In this document: in pieces, positions 1 to 12,005 of the stretch
How positions within the stretch are numbered: position 1 is the first letter of the stretch
How the letters are laid out: every line of letters begins with the position of its first letter
Origin: Chelonoidis abingdonii
Lineage: Eukaryota > Chordata > Testudines > Testudinidae
Assembly (NCBI RefSeq): GCF_003597395.2
Contig: NC_133770.1
Span: 81,061,436 to 81,125,435 of the forward strand
Direction: 5' to 3'
DNA length: 64,000 bases
The notes under the pieces: model-generated
Told to the model about the DNA's origin: nothing
Seen by the model: the letters and a program-made list of their open reading frames with translations, nothing else
Database searches by the model: none
Made by a program: the position numbers and the translations under genes

Positions 1-256
1 AACCTAGGGGAAGAGTTTCTTGGGCTGGGATGAGAACTATGAGTTCCTGGCTCACTTACTGTCAGTTTTAAGTCGCCATATTCACCCAATCATTATATTA
101 TTGACTAAATCGTGAACTCTATCTAAAAGCAGTCAAGGACCAAGCATTCATCAAATTCCACTGTAGCAGAAAATCTTAAAAGGACCTCAGCAACATAAGG
201 CAGAAAATCTGTCCCAAATGTGTCAAAGTGCTACGGCAGAGAATGAGGTCACATTG
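1..256. repeat. Duplicated segment, copy A (partner at 4,094-4,362)
   Basis: About 250 bases starting CCTAGGGGAAGAGTTTCTTG recur almost unchanged at 4,094-4,362. The two copies differ mainly by one-base insertions and deletions rather than substitutions, and they sit on either side of the first assembly gap. I recognise no transposon in it. The indel-type differences favour a noisy-read or haplotype duplication in the assembly over an old genomic duplication. Confidence 0.8.
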
Positions 257-261
257 AGACA

Positions 262-1137
262 TTACTCCTTGTTTCTGTCATCGGGTACCATAGATAAAAG
301 TCTAGGTCCATCCTCTTTGAAACCCCTTTCAGGTAGTTGAAAGCAGCTATCAAATCCCCCTCATTCTTCTCTTTTGCAGATCTAAACAATCCACTCCCTC
401 AGCCTCTCCTCATAAATCTGTGCTCCAGCCCCCTATTCATTTTTTGTGCCCTCTGCTGGACTCTTCAATTTTTCCACATCCTTCTTGTAGTGTGAGGCCC
501 AAAACGGCACACAGTACTCTAGTTGAGGCTCACCAATGTCGAATAGAGGGAATGATCATGTCCCTCAGTCTGCTGGCAATGCCCCTACTTATACAGCAAA
601 AAGCCATTAGCCTTCTTGGCAACGAAGGCAACACTGTCGACTCATTTCCAGCTTCTCATACACTGTAACCTCTAGGTCCTTTTCTGCAGCACTGCTGCCT
701 AGGCCATTGGTCCCTAGTCGCGTAGCATGCATGGGGATTCTTCTGTCCTAAGTGCAGGACTTCTGCACTTATCCTTGTTGAACCTCATCAGGTTTCTTTT
801 GGCCCAATCCCTAATTTGTCTAGGTTCCTCTGTATTATCAAACCTACTTTACCTCCATCCAGCATATCTACCACTCCTCCCAGTTTTGTGTCATCTGCAA
901 ACTTGCTGAGAGTGCAGTCCATGCCATCCTCCAGATCATTAATGAAGATATCGAAACAAACTGGCCCAGGACCAACCCTTGGGCACTCCGCTTGATACCG
1001 GCTGCCAACTAGACATGAAGCCATTGATCACTACCTGTTGAGCCCAATGATCTAGCCAGCTTTCTACCCACCTTAATCCATTCATCCAGCCCATATTACT
1101 TTAACATGCTGGAAGAATACTGTGGTATTCTTTGGTG
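262..1137 (-). mobile_element. CR1 LINE fragment (reverse transcriptase C-terminal part and beyond)
   Basis: Read on the minus strand, the segment encodes a degenerate CR1 reverse transcriptase: [20 protein letters not shown] lies around 830-960 and contains the FADD catalytic box. The downstream part continues towards the CR1 3' end. The 5' end is missing, as usual for target-primed reverse transcription. The frame is broken by stops and indels, so it cannot be active. Confidence 0.85.
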
Positions 1138-1839
1138 CCTTTCTTTTCTGTTATGAAGTTACATTGCCAGAGCAGGGTAATTATTTTATAGTAAATGAAA
1201 AGTAAGCCCATTATGTTTGTCTGTTTCACTACAATTATAAAAAAAATAAATTTACCAATATACACATCTTTGCCCACAAAGGTTTATACCAGCTAGAGAA
1301 AAGACTTTTCTTAAACTTCACAGTTTTCATATAACATTTCTCAATAACTTGTATTATAGAAATATTTGCACTCTACAATTGCCTGAACGATATTGATAAT
1401 TTTGGATCTCAGAAGCTGTGCAGAGTTCAACTCATATAAAATTAGTATTTTTTTAAAAACTGACTACAGACAAAAAATTGTGTGTCGGGAACGCCTGAAA
1501 TGTTAAAAAAAGTTTTTAACTCATTTATTAACATTCCTTTTTCCTTCGTGCTCTTTTGCAAGTGGGAGCTGGATTGACAATACAACAACAAAATCCTTCA
1601 TAAAACAATCATTAGTTGGTTTATACTGCCTTTGTTTCACAAATCTTAAGGATAAAGGTATACATTCTTAAACCACTCACAAAGGTTTTTATTTTGTGAT
1701 TTCTTATCTTGTATTTCTCAGCACAGTAAAACATTTGAGGTTATGCTAATGAAAAAACAAAGGGAACCATGGAACTAGTTGCAGTTGAAACTTTCAAACA
1801 TTAAATATTAAAAGATACAGTTTCTAGACAAAGATTATA
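1138..1839. other. Unassigned AT-rich DNA
   Basis: About 700 bases of AT-rich sequence with short homopolymers. I see no coding signature, inverted repeat or recognised repeat end. Confidence 0.5.
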
Positions 1840-3718
1840 AAAAGACGGTTACTCATCCTTTTGATTGTGATTCTTCTGAGATGGTGGTTGACTCATTCCA
1901 TTCCAATTAGGTTGGCATGCGCCGCGTGCACGCTCGTTCGGAAGATTTTTACCTCTTAGCAACACTCGCTGGGTGGCTGGCGACCCCTTAGAGTGGCGCG
2001 GCTATGGCGGCGGCATGTATACCTCCTTGGCCGACCCAACATCCTTCAGTTCCTTCTATGCCGGCTTACTTCCAACAGAAGGGGAAGGAGGTGGGTTTGA
2101 GAATGGATATGAGCAACACATCTCGAAGAACCAACAGTTCAAAGGTGAGATACCGTCTGATTTTCTTCAAATGCTTGCTCGTATCGATTCCAATAAAGGT
2201 GATTCCAACGCCTACCTAAGCGTTGATGGTTCGCGAGCGAGAAGTTGCAGCAATGCAAAATCTGTGGCTTGAGCCAAATGCTGTATCATCTTATGGACTT
2301 GTTGACCAATGGCGTTAATGTGCAGCAAGAGTGTGAATCAGTATGACCAGTAGCTCCCGACATATTTCGTTGAATGGGAGTCGGGCCAAGTGAAGGCAGC
2401 AGATGAGCAGGCCCGAGTAGAGTGGTGTGGCTGGAGTGGGCTAGCCAGAACGGGACGCACATATCACTAGCATGTCAATCGAATAAAAAAAAAGCAAAAA
2501 GAAAAAAAAAAAAATAAAAAAAAAAAATTACCCAAGATTAAATCCCATTGGGAAGAGACGTTGGAAGCCTTTCTCCGGTCCGCAACAAGCTTATAAAGAG
2601 CTGATGGTGACCTTTGGAAGGTTTGGTTCTCTCGATATAAAGGTTAAACCCTGCGGACATCCAGGGTGTGTAAAGCTGTTGGTCCGACGCGGATGAGTGG
2701 GGCGCTATCCGGGAAGAGAACTGGGAGGAAGAATGTCTGGTTGACATGAATGCAGACCACCTTAGGGAGGAAGAAGAGGGGATGCGGTCGCAGCGTGTAC
2801 CTTGTCCTTATTGGATGACAGTGGTAACGGTGGGGTCCGCTGTTCAAGCTGAACCAATACTCGTCTCGTCCGACGAGTAATAGTACGAGGAAGCGTCTTC
2901 CAGGAAAGGTACCAGCAGCGAGCATGGTAGCCAGTGAGTTAAAGGGAGCACCCAAAGTTGCGTTAGCACTCAGGTTGTAGAATCCCAGGTGGGGTCGGGC
3001 GTCTAACTTGAGTGATACAAACGTCCCAGTCCTTTGAGGAACCTTGTAGACTATAAATCGAGGAAGATATGAATCGGTCATATTTTCCCCAGATCGAAGG
3101 GGAAATGGCTGCCAGATAACCCTTTATGGAAGAGACCACTAGGCCCTGCTCTTTTAGGGACCAGAGTAGGTCCAGTACAGTGGGCAACGGAATACTGCTG
3201 GGGACTAAGTTACACTGAGCGCACCAACAGGAGACAACGCTTCCACTTGCCGAGATTATGGTATCCTAGTAAGAATGGTCTTCCGTACTGCCCAGAGCAC
3301 CTCTTGCTGAGCAGAGCAATGGCATCAGACTAGCTCAATCCGTGTTTTTTGCAGCAAACCAAGCTGTGAGATGAGGGACGCAAGGTCCGGATGATGAGTC
3401 CTGCCGAAGTCCTGTGTTATGAGGTCGGCCAGAGTGGAGGGAATCGGGTCGCCAACTGATGAGGTCGAACAAATGTGGAACACAGCGTTGCCTGCGACGC
3501 TGGCAGCAATCAGGATCAAGTGGGCTCTGTCCCTTGCGGGCTTGACATAGGACTATGTGGACGAGGGAACGGTGGGAAAGCAAAGTAGATGCCTCTTCCA
3601 CGGATACAGGATATACTCTGAGAGGGAGCCTAAAGCGTTTAAGCGTCCATGGAAGAGCAGAACCACCTGGCATTTCCTGTTCTCTCTTGGGAGCGAATAG
3701 GTCTATGTGGGGAAAAAT
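1840..3718 (-). mobile_element. DIRS-type retrotransposon, 3' half, minus strand
   Basis: The left edge matches, in reverse orientation, the right end of the nearly complete DIRS element at 39.3-45.3 kb: an outer arm near 1,840-1,905, a GC-rich terminal repeat around 1,915-2,090, then an inner arm with the ACACATCTCGAAGAAC motif at about 2,116-2,131. Recombinase coding sequence follows on the minus strand up to the gap. This is the normal nested order of a DIRS 3' end. An A-rich run at 2,485-2,528 disturbs the recombinase end. The rest of the element (gag, RT) is absent and would have lain beyond the gap. Confidence 0.75.
2230..3710 (-). pseudogene. DIRS pol remnant: RNase H linker and tyrosine recombinase
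   Basis: Minus-strand translations show the linker after RNase H (LDPDCCQRR region, about 3,335-3,700), the recombinase N-terminal helices (LVVSSIKGYLAAISPSIWGK, about 3,070-3,160) and the catalytic-domain strand LRPHPLFFLPKVV followed by PTALHTLDVRRV (about 2,644-2,800). The C-terminal part continues to about 2,230. Many frameshifts and stops break it. In an intact element this enzyme would integrate circular DNA without a target duplication. The family call comes from close resemblance to the recombinase at 44.0-44.9 kb. Confidence 0.7.
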
Positions 3719-3743
3719 NNNNNNNNNNNNNNNNNNNNNNNNN
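3719..3743. other. Assembly gap (25 N)
   Basis: A run of 25 Ns. It joins a minus-strand DIRS fragment to a plus-strand CR1 tail, so the true distance and order here are unknown. Any open frame running across it is artificial. Confidence 1.
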
Positions 3744-3986
3744 TTGCAGTGGGGGAGGTTTAAGTTGGAGATTAGAAAAATCTTTTTCACTAGGAGGATG
3801 GTGAAGCACTGGAATGGGTTACCTAGGGAGGTGGTGGAATCTCCTTTCTTAGAGGTTTTTAAGGTCAGGCTTGACAAAGCCCTGGCTGGGATGATTTAGT
3901 TGAGAATTTGTCCTGCTTTGAGCAGGGGGTTCGACTAGATGACTTCCTGAGATCCCTTCCAACCTGGAGATTCTATGATTCTATAA
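3744..3986 (+). mobile_element. CR1 LINE 3' end
   Basis: Contains the C-terminal end of CR1 ORF2 (degenerate [19 protein letters not shown], about 3,812-3,868), the short 3' UTR, and the typical CR1 end: CTAGATGACTTCCTGAG followed by tandem ATTCTATG-type octamers at about 3,970-3,985. The element is severely 5'-truncated by the gap. Confidence 0.9.
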
Positions 3987-4093
3987 TTCAAACTGTTGTA
4001 ATTAGCAGTTATGTTGTGAATTGTCATCTGCTCATTGACTGCGAGAGAGAGGAAAAAGGGGGACTGACTGACTGACTCTTCTGCCAAATACTG

Positions 4094-4362
4094 CTGAACC
4101 TAGGGGAAAGTTTCTTGGGCTGGGATGAGGAAACTATGAGTTCCTGTCTCACCTTTACTGTCAGTTTATAGTCCCATACACCTCATCATTCTTATTATTG
4201 ACTAAATCCGTGAACTCTATCTAAAAAGCAGTCAAGGACCAGCATTCATCAAATTCACACTGTAGCAGAAAATCTTAAAAGGGACCTCAGCAACATTAAG
4301 GCAGAAAACTGTCCCAAATGTGTCAGAAGTGCCTATCTGTTGTTCAGAGGATCTGAGGTCAT
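4094..4362. repeat. Duplicated segment, copy A' (partner at 1-256)
   Basis: Second copy of the segment at the start of the window, in the same orientation. Nearly all differences are single-base indels. What follows the copy differs from what follows copy A, so one of the two junctions may be an assembly error. Confidence 0.8.
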
Positions 4363-5221
4363 TGTGTTAAGGTTTTGTGCTAGAGTGATTGATAAAGTTG
4401 GAGTATATATTACTCTTTCCATCTCCAGCAGATGCTAAATGAAAGCCTAATGGCATTTGGAGTGTTATTACCAGTGCGATGGGCAATGTGAAAGGAATGC
4501 AAGAGACTTCTCCCTTAATTTGTTATTTCTATGCTTTTCAGATTTGAGTTGTCCTGACTCAACCTTAACTGTCACTAAACAAAGTTTGTGTATATGTCGT
4601 AAATGAGAATCTGGCCAAATAGTTCTACTTTTATTTGATAAAATTAAATTTAATTAAAAGCTAAAGAAATTGTACTTTTTGGCTAGAGCCAAGCAACCAG
4701 AAAAAAACATTTTTTCTTTTTTTCCCCAAAAGGTGTTTTTATTTTAGTGGAATAACAAATATTCTTCAAATTGAACTAATTTGTTTATATAGTAACATTT
4801 GGCAGTATTCAATACTAAAGGCAGTGTTGCAGGACACCATTGTAAGCATTCTATACCAGACCCTTATATATTTGTGAAAAGAAAAAATGTTTTACATTAA
4901 AAACAACTAACTATGCTGCTTTTTGCTGTTTCTATGGGAACAAACATCGTATCAGCAAAATCAGAGTAAAGGAATTAAAATATCCAATGTTTCAAAAGTG
5001 TTGAAGCAGTGATTTTAAAGCAGCTGACCCATTTTCATCAATCCAACATCTGCTTCCATGGCAACATGATTTGAACCAGCAGCAGAATTATTGAAAGTCT
5101 GTCTCTTTTTTTCACTTGTGGATAGATGCTGAATAAGTGCTGCAAGTGGACTTTTCAAACAAAGGAGTAAAAGTAAATATCTTCAAGCTGGATAAAGTCA
5201 GCCATTCCCTAACACATCTTT
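4363..5221. other. Unassigned AT-rich DNA
   Basis: AT-rich single-copy-looking sequence with no recognisable coding signature or repeat boundary. Confidence 0.5.
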
Positions 5222-5401
5222 AAAACAGTTACTTACCATAATAACTGTAGTTCTCTGGACAAGGTGGGTAAGGTAATATCTTTTATTGAACCAACTTCTG
5301 TTGGTGAAAGAGAAAGCTTTTCAGCTTACACATAGCTCTTCTTCAGGTTTCAGAAAGGTACTCCGAGTGTTGCAGCTAAATTCAAGCTGGAGTGCCCATA
5401 T
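5222..5401. repeat. DIRS terminal tip fragment next to an interspersed-repeat tail
   Basis: Bases 5,222-5,256 (AACAGTTACTTACCATAATA onwards) resemble the outermost arm of the DIRS terminal repeats in this window. The next about 140 bases contain GGTGGGTAAGGTAATATCTT and TCTTCTTCAGG, the end of an interspersed repeat I remember from many sauropsid sequences but cannot name with certainty. Confidence 0.45.
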
Positions 5402-6795
5402 CACATAAGAACATAAGAACGGCCGTACTGGGTCAGACCAAAGGTCCATCTAGCCCAGTATCTGTCTACTGACAGTGGCCAATGCCAGGTCCCCCAGAGG
5501 GAGTGAAGCTAACAGGCAATGATCAAGTATGAGTCATGTGAATACTCTTTCCTTTGATTGAACAGAGAGCTAGGGACACCATCTTTACCCTTCCTGCTAA
5601 TAGCCATTTATGGAGACTTAGTCTATCATGAATTTTAATCCAAGTTCCCCTTTTAAACATTGTTTTAATGTCCAAGCCTCACAACCCCTCCTAGGGTAAG
5701 GAGTTCCACAAGTTAACCTGTGCGCTGTGTGAAGAAGAGAACTCCTGTGTTATTGTTTTAACCGTGGCTAATTCCTATAATAATTTATTGGTGACCCCTA
5801 GTTCCTTGAATATGGATTAAGTAGAAAACTATTCTCTTATCCACTTTTTCTCTACATCACTCATGTATTTATATACCCATATCATATCCCCCCTTAGTCT
5901 CCTCTTTTCCAGCGCTTACAGAGGCTAGCCTCTTTAATTCTTTCCTTCGTTAATGGACCTCTCCAAACCCCCTCTTCATTGTAGTTAGGTTGCCTCGACC
6001 TTTTGGTGCTAAACGCTTTTCTCAGTGCTAGAATATCTTACATCTGTACACACAGTATTCGGAGATGTGGGCGTACCGTGGATTTTTATATAAGGGCAAT
6101 AATATATTCTCAGTCTTATATTCTCTATCCCCTTTTTAATGATTCCTAACATCTTGTTTGCTTTTCGACCGCCCTCTGCACACTGCGTGGACATCTTCAG
6201 AGAACTATCCATGATGACGCCAAGGTCTTTTTCCTGACCTCGTTGTAGCTAAGATTAGCCCCCATCAGATTAAACTATTAATATATATTGGGGTTATTTT
6301 TCCAGTGTGCATCGACTTTACATTTATCCACATTAAATTTCATTGCCATTTTGTTGCCCAATCACTTAGTTTGTGGCAGATCTTTTTATTGAAGTTTCTT
6401 CTCAATCTGCTTGTTTCTTAACTATCTTTAGAGTTTGTTTCAGTATCATCTGCAAACTTTTGCCACCTCACTGTTTGACCCTGGTATAGTCGCCAGAATC
6501 ATTCATTGAAATTAACCTGAATAGCGGATCTCCGTCCTAAGCGACTATGACCATTGGGCGGAACCATACCATACTAGATTACCCCCTCGTACCAATTCTG
6601 AGAATTTGACCAATAATTCCTACCCTTTCTTGTTCCCTGTCTTTTAGCCAGTTCTCAATCCATGAAAGGACCTTCCCTTTTATCCCATGACAGCTTAATT
6701 TACGTAACAGCCTTTGGTGAGGAACCTTGTCAAAGGCTTTCTGGAAATCTAAGTACAACTATGTCCACTGGATCCCCCTTGTCCATCCACATTCT
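5402..6795 (-). mobile_element. CR1 LINE, 5'-truncated
   Basis: The left edge is the CR1 3' end in reverse (AAGAACATAAGAACGGCC, then the 3' UTR with GTCTACTGACAGTGGCCA). Reading leftwards on the minus strand, ORF2 shows a FADD box near 6,450 (KFADDTETN), then the C-terminal region (STQCAEGGRKANKMLGIIKK around 6,110-6,190). Frameshifts and stops are frequent, many from single-base indels. RT motifs upstream of FADD are only partly legible up to about 6,795. Confidence 0.85.
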
Positions 6796-8554
6796 TTGGG
6801 GAAACGTGCCCAACGTGCCCCTGGTGTGCAATCCTGGACATTTCAAGCCTGCAAATGTCCTTTGGGACCAAGTGCATAGCCACCTTCTCCTTTTGTGCAG
6901 AAACCCACAAACTCAAAAGGGGACTGGACCCAAACTCCCTCTTGTTTCTTAGATTAATTTGGGAATATCTGACAAGTGACTCTCAAGAAGTTTGGAAGTG
7001 TGTGTGGGGTTTGTGGATCCATAGGAACAATCATCTTGAAGAACTACAGTTACTATGTTAGGTGACATTTTTGTCTTTCTTTGAAAATTTTCCATATGGA
7101 TTTCCACTGTTGATCACTAGTCTAGGAGGTGTGAAGAGTGTTAGTTGAAAACTTGATTGCAGTACTATTCCCCCCACCGCCCTCAAAGAAGGAACCAAGT
7201 ATAGGAATTATGGTTGCATAAAGGTATGTATACAACTCCAAGAAGCATCCTTGAATAATTCATTAAAGAAGATACTGTGAAGCCATGCTGTGAAGTCTAC
7301 CTTAGACCTGAAGAAATGTGCCCTAATCGCTACAGACAGGTAAACATCTGTCAGGCTGTAGCAGACAAATGTTAGGAATCCATTTAGACAGCTTTTGTAC
7401 GGAAGATGGACCCATCTTTGATCTAATCTCTGGATCACAAAAACTCCAGGGATTTGTGGTGTGGATTAGCCATATTAGTAATTAATAGTATGACCTCTAT
7501 AAGTATCACACCTGACTTTCCAAGTATATGAATGTGGTTTGGGAAAAAATGGAGACACCTAACGGTTTGTCTTAAGATGAACATTAGAGATCACCATAGA
7601 CAGGAATTTGGGATGAGGCTGCAGGACTAGCTTACCGTATCCTTATAGAACGTGGTACAATGGATCAGGTAGCAGGAACTAGATGTCACTAATTTCTGGG
7701 CTGACATAGTTATAAGGAATGCCATGGTATAATGGTGAGATGGTATAATACTAAGGGTCCAACCATAGCCCCAGTAGACTTCATAAAATCCACTTTCAGA
7801 TCTGTGATGAGGTGGTTCATGCATTGGAAAATATATGAAGTTACCCTTTTAGACATTGTTTCTCTAGGGGAAACAAACTGAAAATCCATACACCAGAGGT
7901 TGAAAAGCAGTAATGTTAGCTAGTTAATAAAGCTCAAAAATTAACCCTTTGACTGTTTTAAGTGCTGCAGATAATCAAAGGGGTTGAGAACCATCTTGGA
8001 TTTACTCCGATCTGAGTTTTCCAGATGAAGTCACTTCCATTTCATGCAGCAGATCTTCCTTCTCAAAGGCCTCCTCAGTTTACAGTAAAGGCTTTTGAAC
8101 TTCTGCAGAACACTGCAGATCCAGTGCCCTCAACAATCCAGAAGCAAAACTGTAAACCTGAGAGACTTTTGATGTAGGTGAAGAATCAAACCCAATTCTG
8201 AGTTGATAGATGGTAGACTTGGAAATAGGACTTGTGGGTTCCAATATTGGTTCTAATATGCTGGAGAACCAAGATTGATGAGTATGGGATTATCAGGAGG
8301 ATCTTGACTACATCCTGTTGGGCTTTCTGAATAACCCCAATCAAAGAGATGCTTGGTCCTGTCAACCTCTAGATAAAACAATTTAAGGTGGCTTGATGCA
8401 TAGTGACATCATCATTAAAACGTTTTTTCTTCACTTCCTATCCAGAAAGTGGCATCCTGATGCATGTTTTTTGCATGTCATGTAGCGCTTCTAGGGGAGA
8501 GCAAAAGAGAAAGTGGAAGAAGATTTAGAGAGAGAGAGGTGTGTGTACATGAAA
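6796..8554. other. Unassigned region with a DIRS terminal tip near 7,005-7,070
   Basis: The short stretch CATCTTGAAGAACTACAGTT (about 7,032-7,051) matches the outer arm of DIRS right termini, as at 10,840-10,883. The remainder of this 1.7 kb shows no coding signature I can name, although its low stop density and mosaic texture suggest decayed transposon sequence. No host exon is supported. Confidence 0.4.
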
Positions 8555-9256
8555 GAGATGGCATGAAATAAAATTAAGTATGTGGTCTGTAGATTTGATG
8601 GTGCTTTGCAGGAATACCAGCAGACTGTAAGTCTGAAGGGCCAGCTACTACTAAAGTTACAGAATTTCAAATATCTAGGTTCCTTAGTGCAGGATAATAT
8701 GAGCTCAGTGATGAACTTATAAGCAGCACAGTAAAGGCATGGGCTAAATGGATAGAAGTGAGCAGAGTGATCTTCTGTAGGAGAATGCCTATTAAATTGA
8801 AAAGTAAGATCTACAAGATAGTAATTAGGACTGTACTTTGTATGGCTCTGAATGCTGGGCACTGAGAAAGAGACAGGAGGAGATCTTGAATACAATAGGA
8901 ATGAAGATATTAAGATGGATGCTTGGACCATCTTAATAGACCATGTTCAGAACAAATGAATTAGGGGAAGTTTGAAGGTGTTTCCAATTATAAAAAAGCC
9001 TGGGGGATCCAGGCTTAGATTGTTTGGGGATGTGAAAATAAGATTAGAAGAATATATAGGAAATGGTGTTAAACTTGGAAGTGGAGGGTAAGAGAAGTGT
9101 TGGAAGACCCAAAACTAGATAGATGGATGTCATACAAAAGAATTGAGTAGCTGCAGAGTTTCTAAGGAACTGCTTCAAGACAGACTGGAATGGAGAAGAA
9201 GGACTCAAAGAGCTGACCCAATGTGGGCAGGCTAAAGCTAGAAGAAGAAGAAATGG
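8555..9256 (+). mobile_element. RTE-like LINE 3' end
   Basis: Degenerate plus-strand translation follows the C-terminal region of RTE-type reverse transcriptases: FKYLGS (8,665-8,682), IRGSLKV (about 8,959-8,979), SRLRLFGDV (about 9,010-9,036) and WRRRTQRADP (about 9,190-9,222). It ends in an AGAAGAAGAAG microsatellite-like tail, as RTE elements do. Several stops and frameshifts lie within it. It directly abuts DIRS sequence at 9,257, so it probably inserted into that copy or truncated it. The clade call is by motif memory. Confidence 0.65.
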
Positions 9257-9264
9257 AGGACTGG

Positions 9265-10490
9265 GTCCTCATTCTCTCTAGGAGATGGCTTCCTCACTGA
9301 TGAAGGGCTGTCTCTGCGCATACCCTCTGACACCATTGACCCTGAGAGTGTTGAACAACATCAAACAAGACAAAGCCAGAATCATTTTAGTTGTACCAAA
9401 CAGGTCTGGTACCCTTATCTGTTCTGTCTTGCTTTCTGTCCAGTGTTGAGAATTCCTTCCATTCCCCATCTGGTATCTCAGGATGCCACTCAAACTCTTC
9501 ATCCCAACCTGGGAATTCTTTGACTAAAAGGTTGGTTCTTTGTTGTGTCTCAAGGATAGAAACTTCCTGTTTGGCATAAGTACAACAGGCATTGTTAAAC
9601 AGCTGAATGGTATCTACATAAAGTGCTTTTCTTCAAAAATAGAAGAGAATTCACCATTAGTGTAAATGGTAACAGTTTTTTGCTTGTTCCCTCTTCCCTT
9701 TCCACTGTTCTCAATTACCAGCAAGAATTTTTTTTTTTTAAAGTCAGGTCTTTCTATGAGTTCTATCAAGGTTCATACTTCATTAATCTGTAGAGGGATT
9801 CTCAGTATTTGCCAACCCCGTGACGACAAGATTCATCAAGGGGTTGATTATTCTGTTCCCATAGATTAGATAGCCTGCCCCTGTATGGGCTTTAAGCCTA
9901 GTCTTTAACTGCTTTATGAAGCCTCTTTGTAAACCGGTTCTTACTTCACTTCCCTATGAAGATGGCTTTCTTGGTTGCCATCATCTCTGCCTGAAGAGTC
10001 AGAGAAACAGTGACTTTAATGGCAGATTCCCCCCCTTTACAGTATTTTTCAAGGGAAAAGTTTCATTACAATCACACTCTAAATTTCTACCTGAAGTATC
10101 TTTTGAATTTTATATTATGTATTATAACCAGGTTATTCATCTTCTGTTTTTTTTTCCTCCCAAAGCCACACCAGAACAGGGAGGAAGCTGCCCTCCATAG
10201 CTTGGATGTCAGTCTTTGAACCAAACCATTTGGAAAAGTTTCCAAGACTTTGTTTCATTTGTGGACACATCCTAAGGGTCCGCATCTCCACTCAAAGACT
10301 CTCAAGATGGATCTCAGGGTGTATTATCTCTTGTTATGAGGCTGCTAACATTCAATCTCTTTTTAGAGTACTTTTCCAAACACTATGCCATGGTTCATGC
10401 TTCCAGGTTAGGTGCTGTGGTTGGCAGTCTTCAGTGTTAGATCTTCAGTGTTAGATCTGACTCTGAAGCTCCCTCTTTCATCTGGAGATA
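9265..10490 (+). pseudogene. DIRS tyrosine recombinase remnant
   Basis: Recognisable blocks, in order: NNIKQDKARIILVVP (about 9,357-9,402), equivalent to the linker block at 43.69 kb; LSMSSIKVH in the N-terminal domain (about 9,751-9,777); a central block ending PPFTVFFKGKV (about 10,031-10,064); and EEAALHSLDVSL (about 10,182-10,217). Stops and frameshifts are frequent. I cannot place the catalytic HxxR or Tyr with confidence. It would have been a site-specific recombinase encoded by pol. Confidence 0.65.
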
Positions 10491-10502
10491 TTGCTTGGGA
10501 GT

Positions 10503-10883
10503 CACCTGAAGTGGAGCACCCAAACGGACACTCTTTGAAGAAGAAAAAGAGGTTACTCACCTTGTGGAGTAACTAGAGTATGCAAGCCGTGTGTCACTAT
10601 GGATGCTCTAGTATCTGACTTCCTTCCCCTCTACTTCGCAGTTTTGTCTCACAAGACTTTGCAGTAGAGAATGAAGTGAGGGTGGATTGCCTCTGCAGCT
10701 CTGTATATCATCAAGATGAGGCACAAAGATGTCTGGAGCACGTGCACAGGCAAAACGGGCTTTGCTACTGAAAATCTGCAATCACAGACACGTGGGGCAC
10801 ATGTATACCTTAAGTGGAGCACTCATATGGGCTCTCATCTTGAAGAACTCCAGTTACTGCATAAAGTGAGTAACCTCTCCTTT
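10503..10883 (+). repeat. DIRS nested right terminal inverted repeats
   Basis: An inner arm (about 10,503-10,572) and an outer arm (about 10,815-10,883) are imperfect inverted copies, with about 240 bases of terminal repeat between them. DIRS elements carry such nested complementary ends and use them in replication through a circular intermediate. Confidence 0.65.
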
Positions 10884-10930
10884 CTATCAAATGTACAAAG
10901 GAAAGAAACAGAAAAAACTGAGAACGATAG

Positions 10931-11025
10931 TAGGCCTTTTTCTACACTACTTCAGTTTTACACCTGTGTAATTCCATTGATATTAATGGTTTTACACCAG
11001 TCCAAAACTGGAGTAACACAGAGGT
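10931..11025. repeat. Short palindromic repeat
   Basis: Contains ACACCTGTGTAATTCCATTG facing TTACACCAGTCCAAAACTGG, a partial palindrome resembling old sauropsid MITEs rich in TTACACC / CCATTGA motifs. No transposase is present. Confidence 0.4.
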
Positions 11026-11029
11026 GACT

Positions 11030-11356
11030 AAAGCCCTATATATAAGCTATGTGTACGCTACTGCAGGATGGATCGCTGCTGTCATCGATGCAGTGGGGGT
11101 CGATTTAGATGGGTTGATTTAGTGTGTCTAGTGAAGACCTGCTAAATCGATGGCAAAGCACTCTCTGGTCAACTCTGATACTCCACTGGGAATATCAGAG
11201 GAAAAAGATAAATTGATGGGAGAGCGTCTCCCATTGACCCGGCACTGTGTAGACACTGCAGTAAGTCGACCTAAGCTAGGTTGACTCCAGCTACATTATT
11301 CACATAGCTGGAGTAGCGTAATTTAGGTTGACTTACCGTGGTAGTGAATAGGAGCC
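11030..11356 (-). mobile_element. MITE, minus orientation (same family as 52,430-52,722)
   Basis: Shares an ordered set of blocks with the element at 52.4-52.7 kb, in the opposite orientation: the GTCGATTTA / GTCGACCTAAGCTA motifs, a CCCATTGACC block, and a hairpin AGCTACATTATTCACATAGCTGGAG near 11,290-11,315. Ends resemble TGTGTCTACACTA-type termini common in turtle and crocodile MITEs. Non-coding. Confidence 0.65.
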
Positions 11357-12005
11357 AATGTGTTAATACACATTTTCAGCTGTAAATGTGTATTAACAAG
11401 TTGCCACTAGCGCTTTTCAGATACAAGAACAACGCTTGTCACATATAATTATGGAATTGTCCCTACTTCTTCCTCTCAGTATCAGTACAAGTTCTTTCTG
11501 AATTATTGCTCTACCAGCTCCATCATAATTGAGAATCATTATGACCATTTCTGGAGGGAATTGGGGGGCACCATTCTTTTACAATTTCTCCCCCCCCCAG
11601 CAATGGTATCTTAGTATTTGCTTTTCTTGCTGATCCCATTGTTTTCTGTGACATGGGGCAGTCAGTGTACATATTCTCACAATGCAAGGCTCTGGCTTGC
11701 CCCCATTCTATGAAGGACCTACTGCCACCTCATAGTTTCTTTTTCAGGTAATTTCATTTCTCAAACATAGGCGCAAAAAAACCCAACAACAACAAAACCC
11801 ACACAGTTCTTCAGCCGATCTGAGGCTAGCTCCCAAGGGATTTTCCCCTTTGCCTCTCTCAACTCCTCCTGCTTTAGGGCCTATTGCAGGATTTTCCCAT
11901 GCTCTGTTAATTGAGCTTTTCCCCAGGAGGTTCCTACTGCCTTCCCTACCAGGGGACTCTGGCAGCCACTCCTAGGGAATTTCTCCTGTTTCCACTTCCC
12001 AGTCC
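11357..12005. other. Unassigned DNA
   Basis: No feature recognised apart from short homopolymers (CCCCCCCCC near 11,590). Confidence 0.45.

Larger units (their letters stand above)
9257..10883 (+). mobile_element. DIRS-type retrotransposon, 3' half
   Basis: The piece carries the RNase H to recombinase linker, a decayed recombinase and a complete-looking right terminus. The right terminus repeats the layout seen at 44.95-45.29 kb: an inner arm (GAGGTTACTCACCTTGTGGA, 10,549-10,568), a central terminal repeat, then an outer arm in inverse orientation (GAACTCCAGTTACTGCATAA, 10,844-10,863). Its sequence differs clearly from the 39-45 kb element, so it belongs to another DIRS subfamily. The 5' part is missing where the RTE fragment abuts. 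Confidence 0.7.

Noticed and set aside
3335..3899. Frames crossing the first gap on both strands
   Set aside because: They join DIRS and CR1 sequence across Ns of unknown length.
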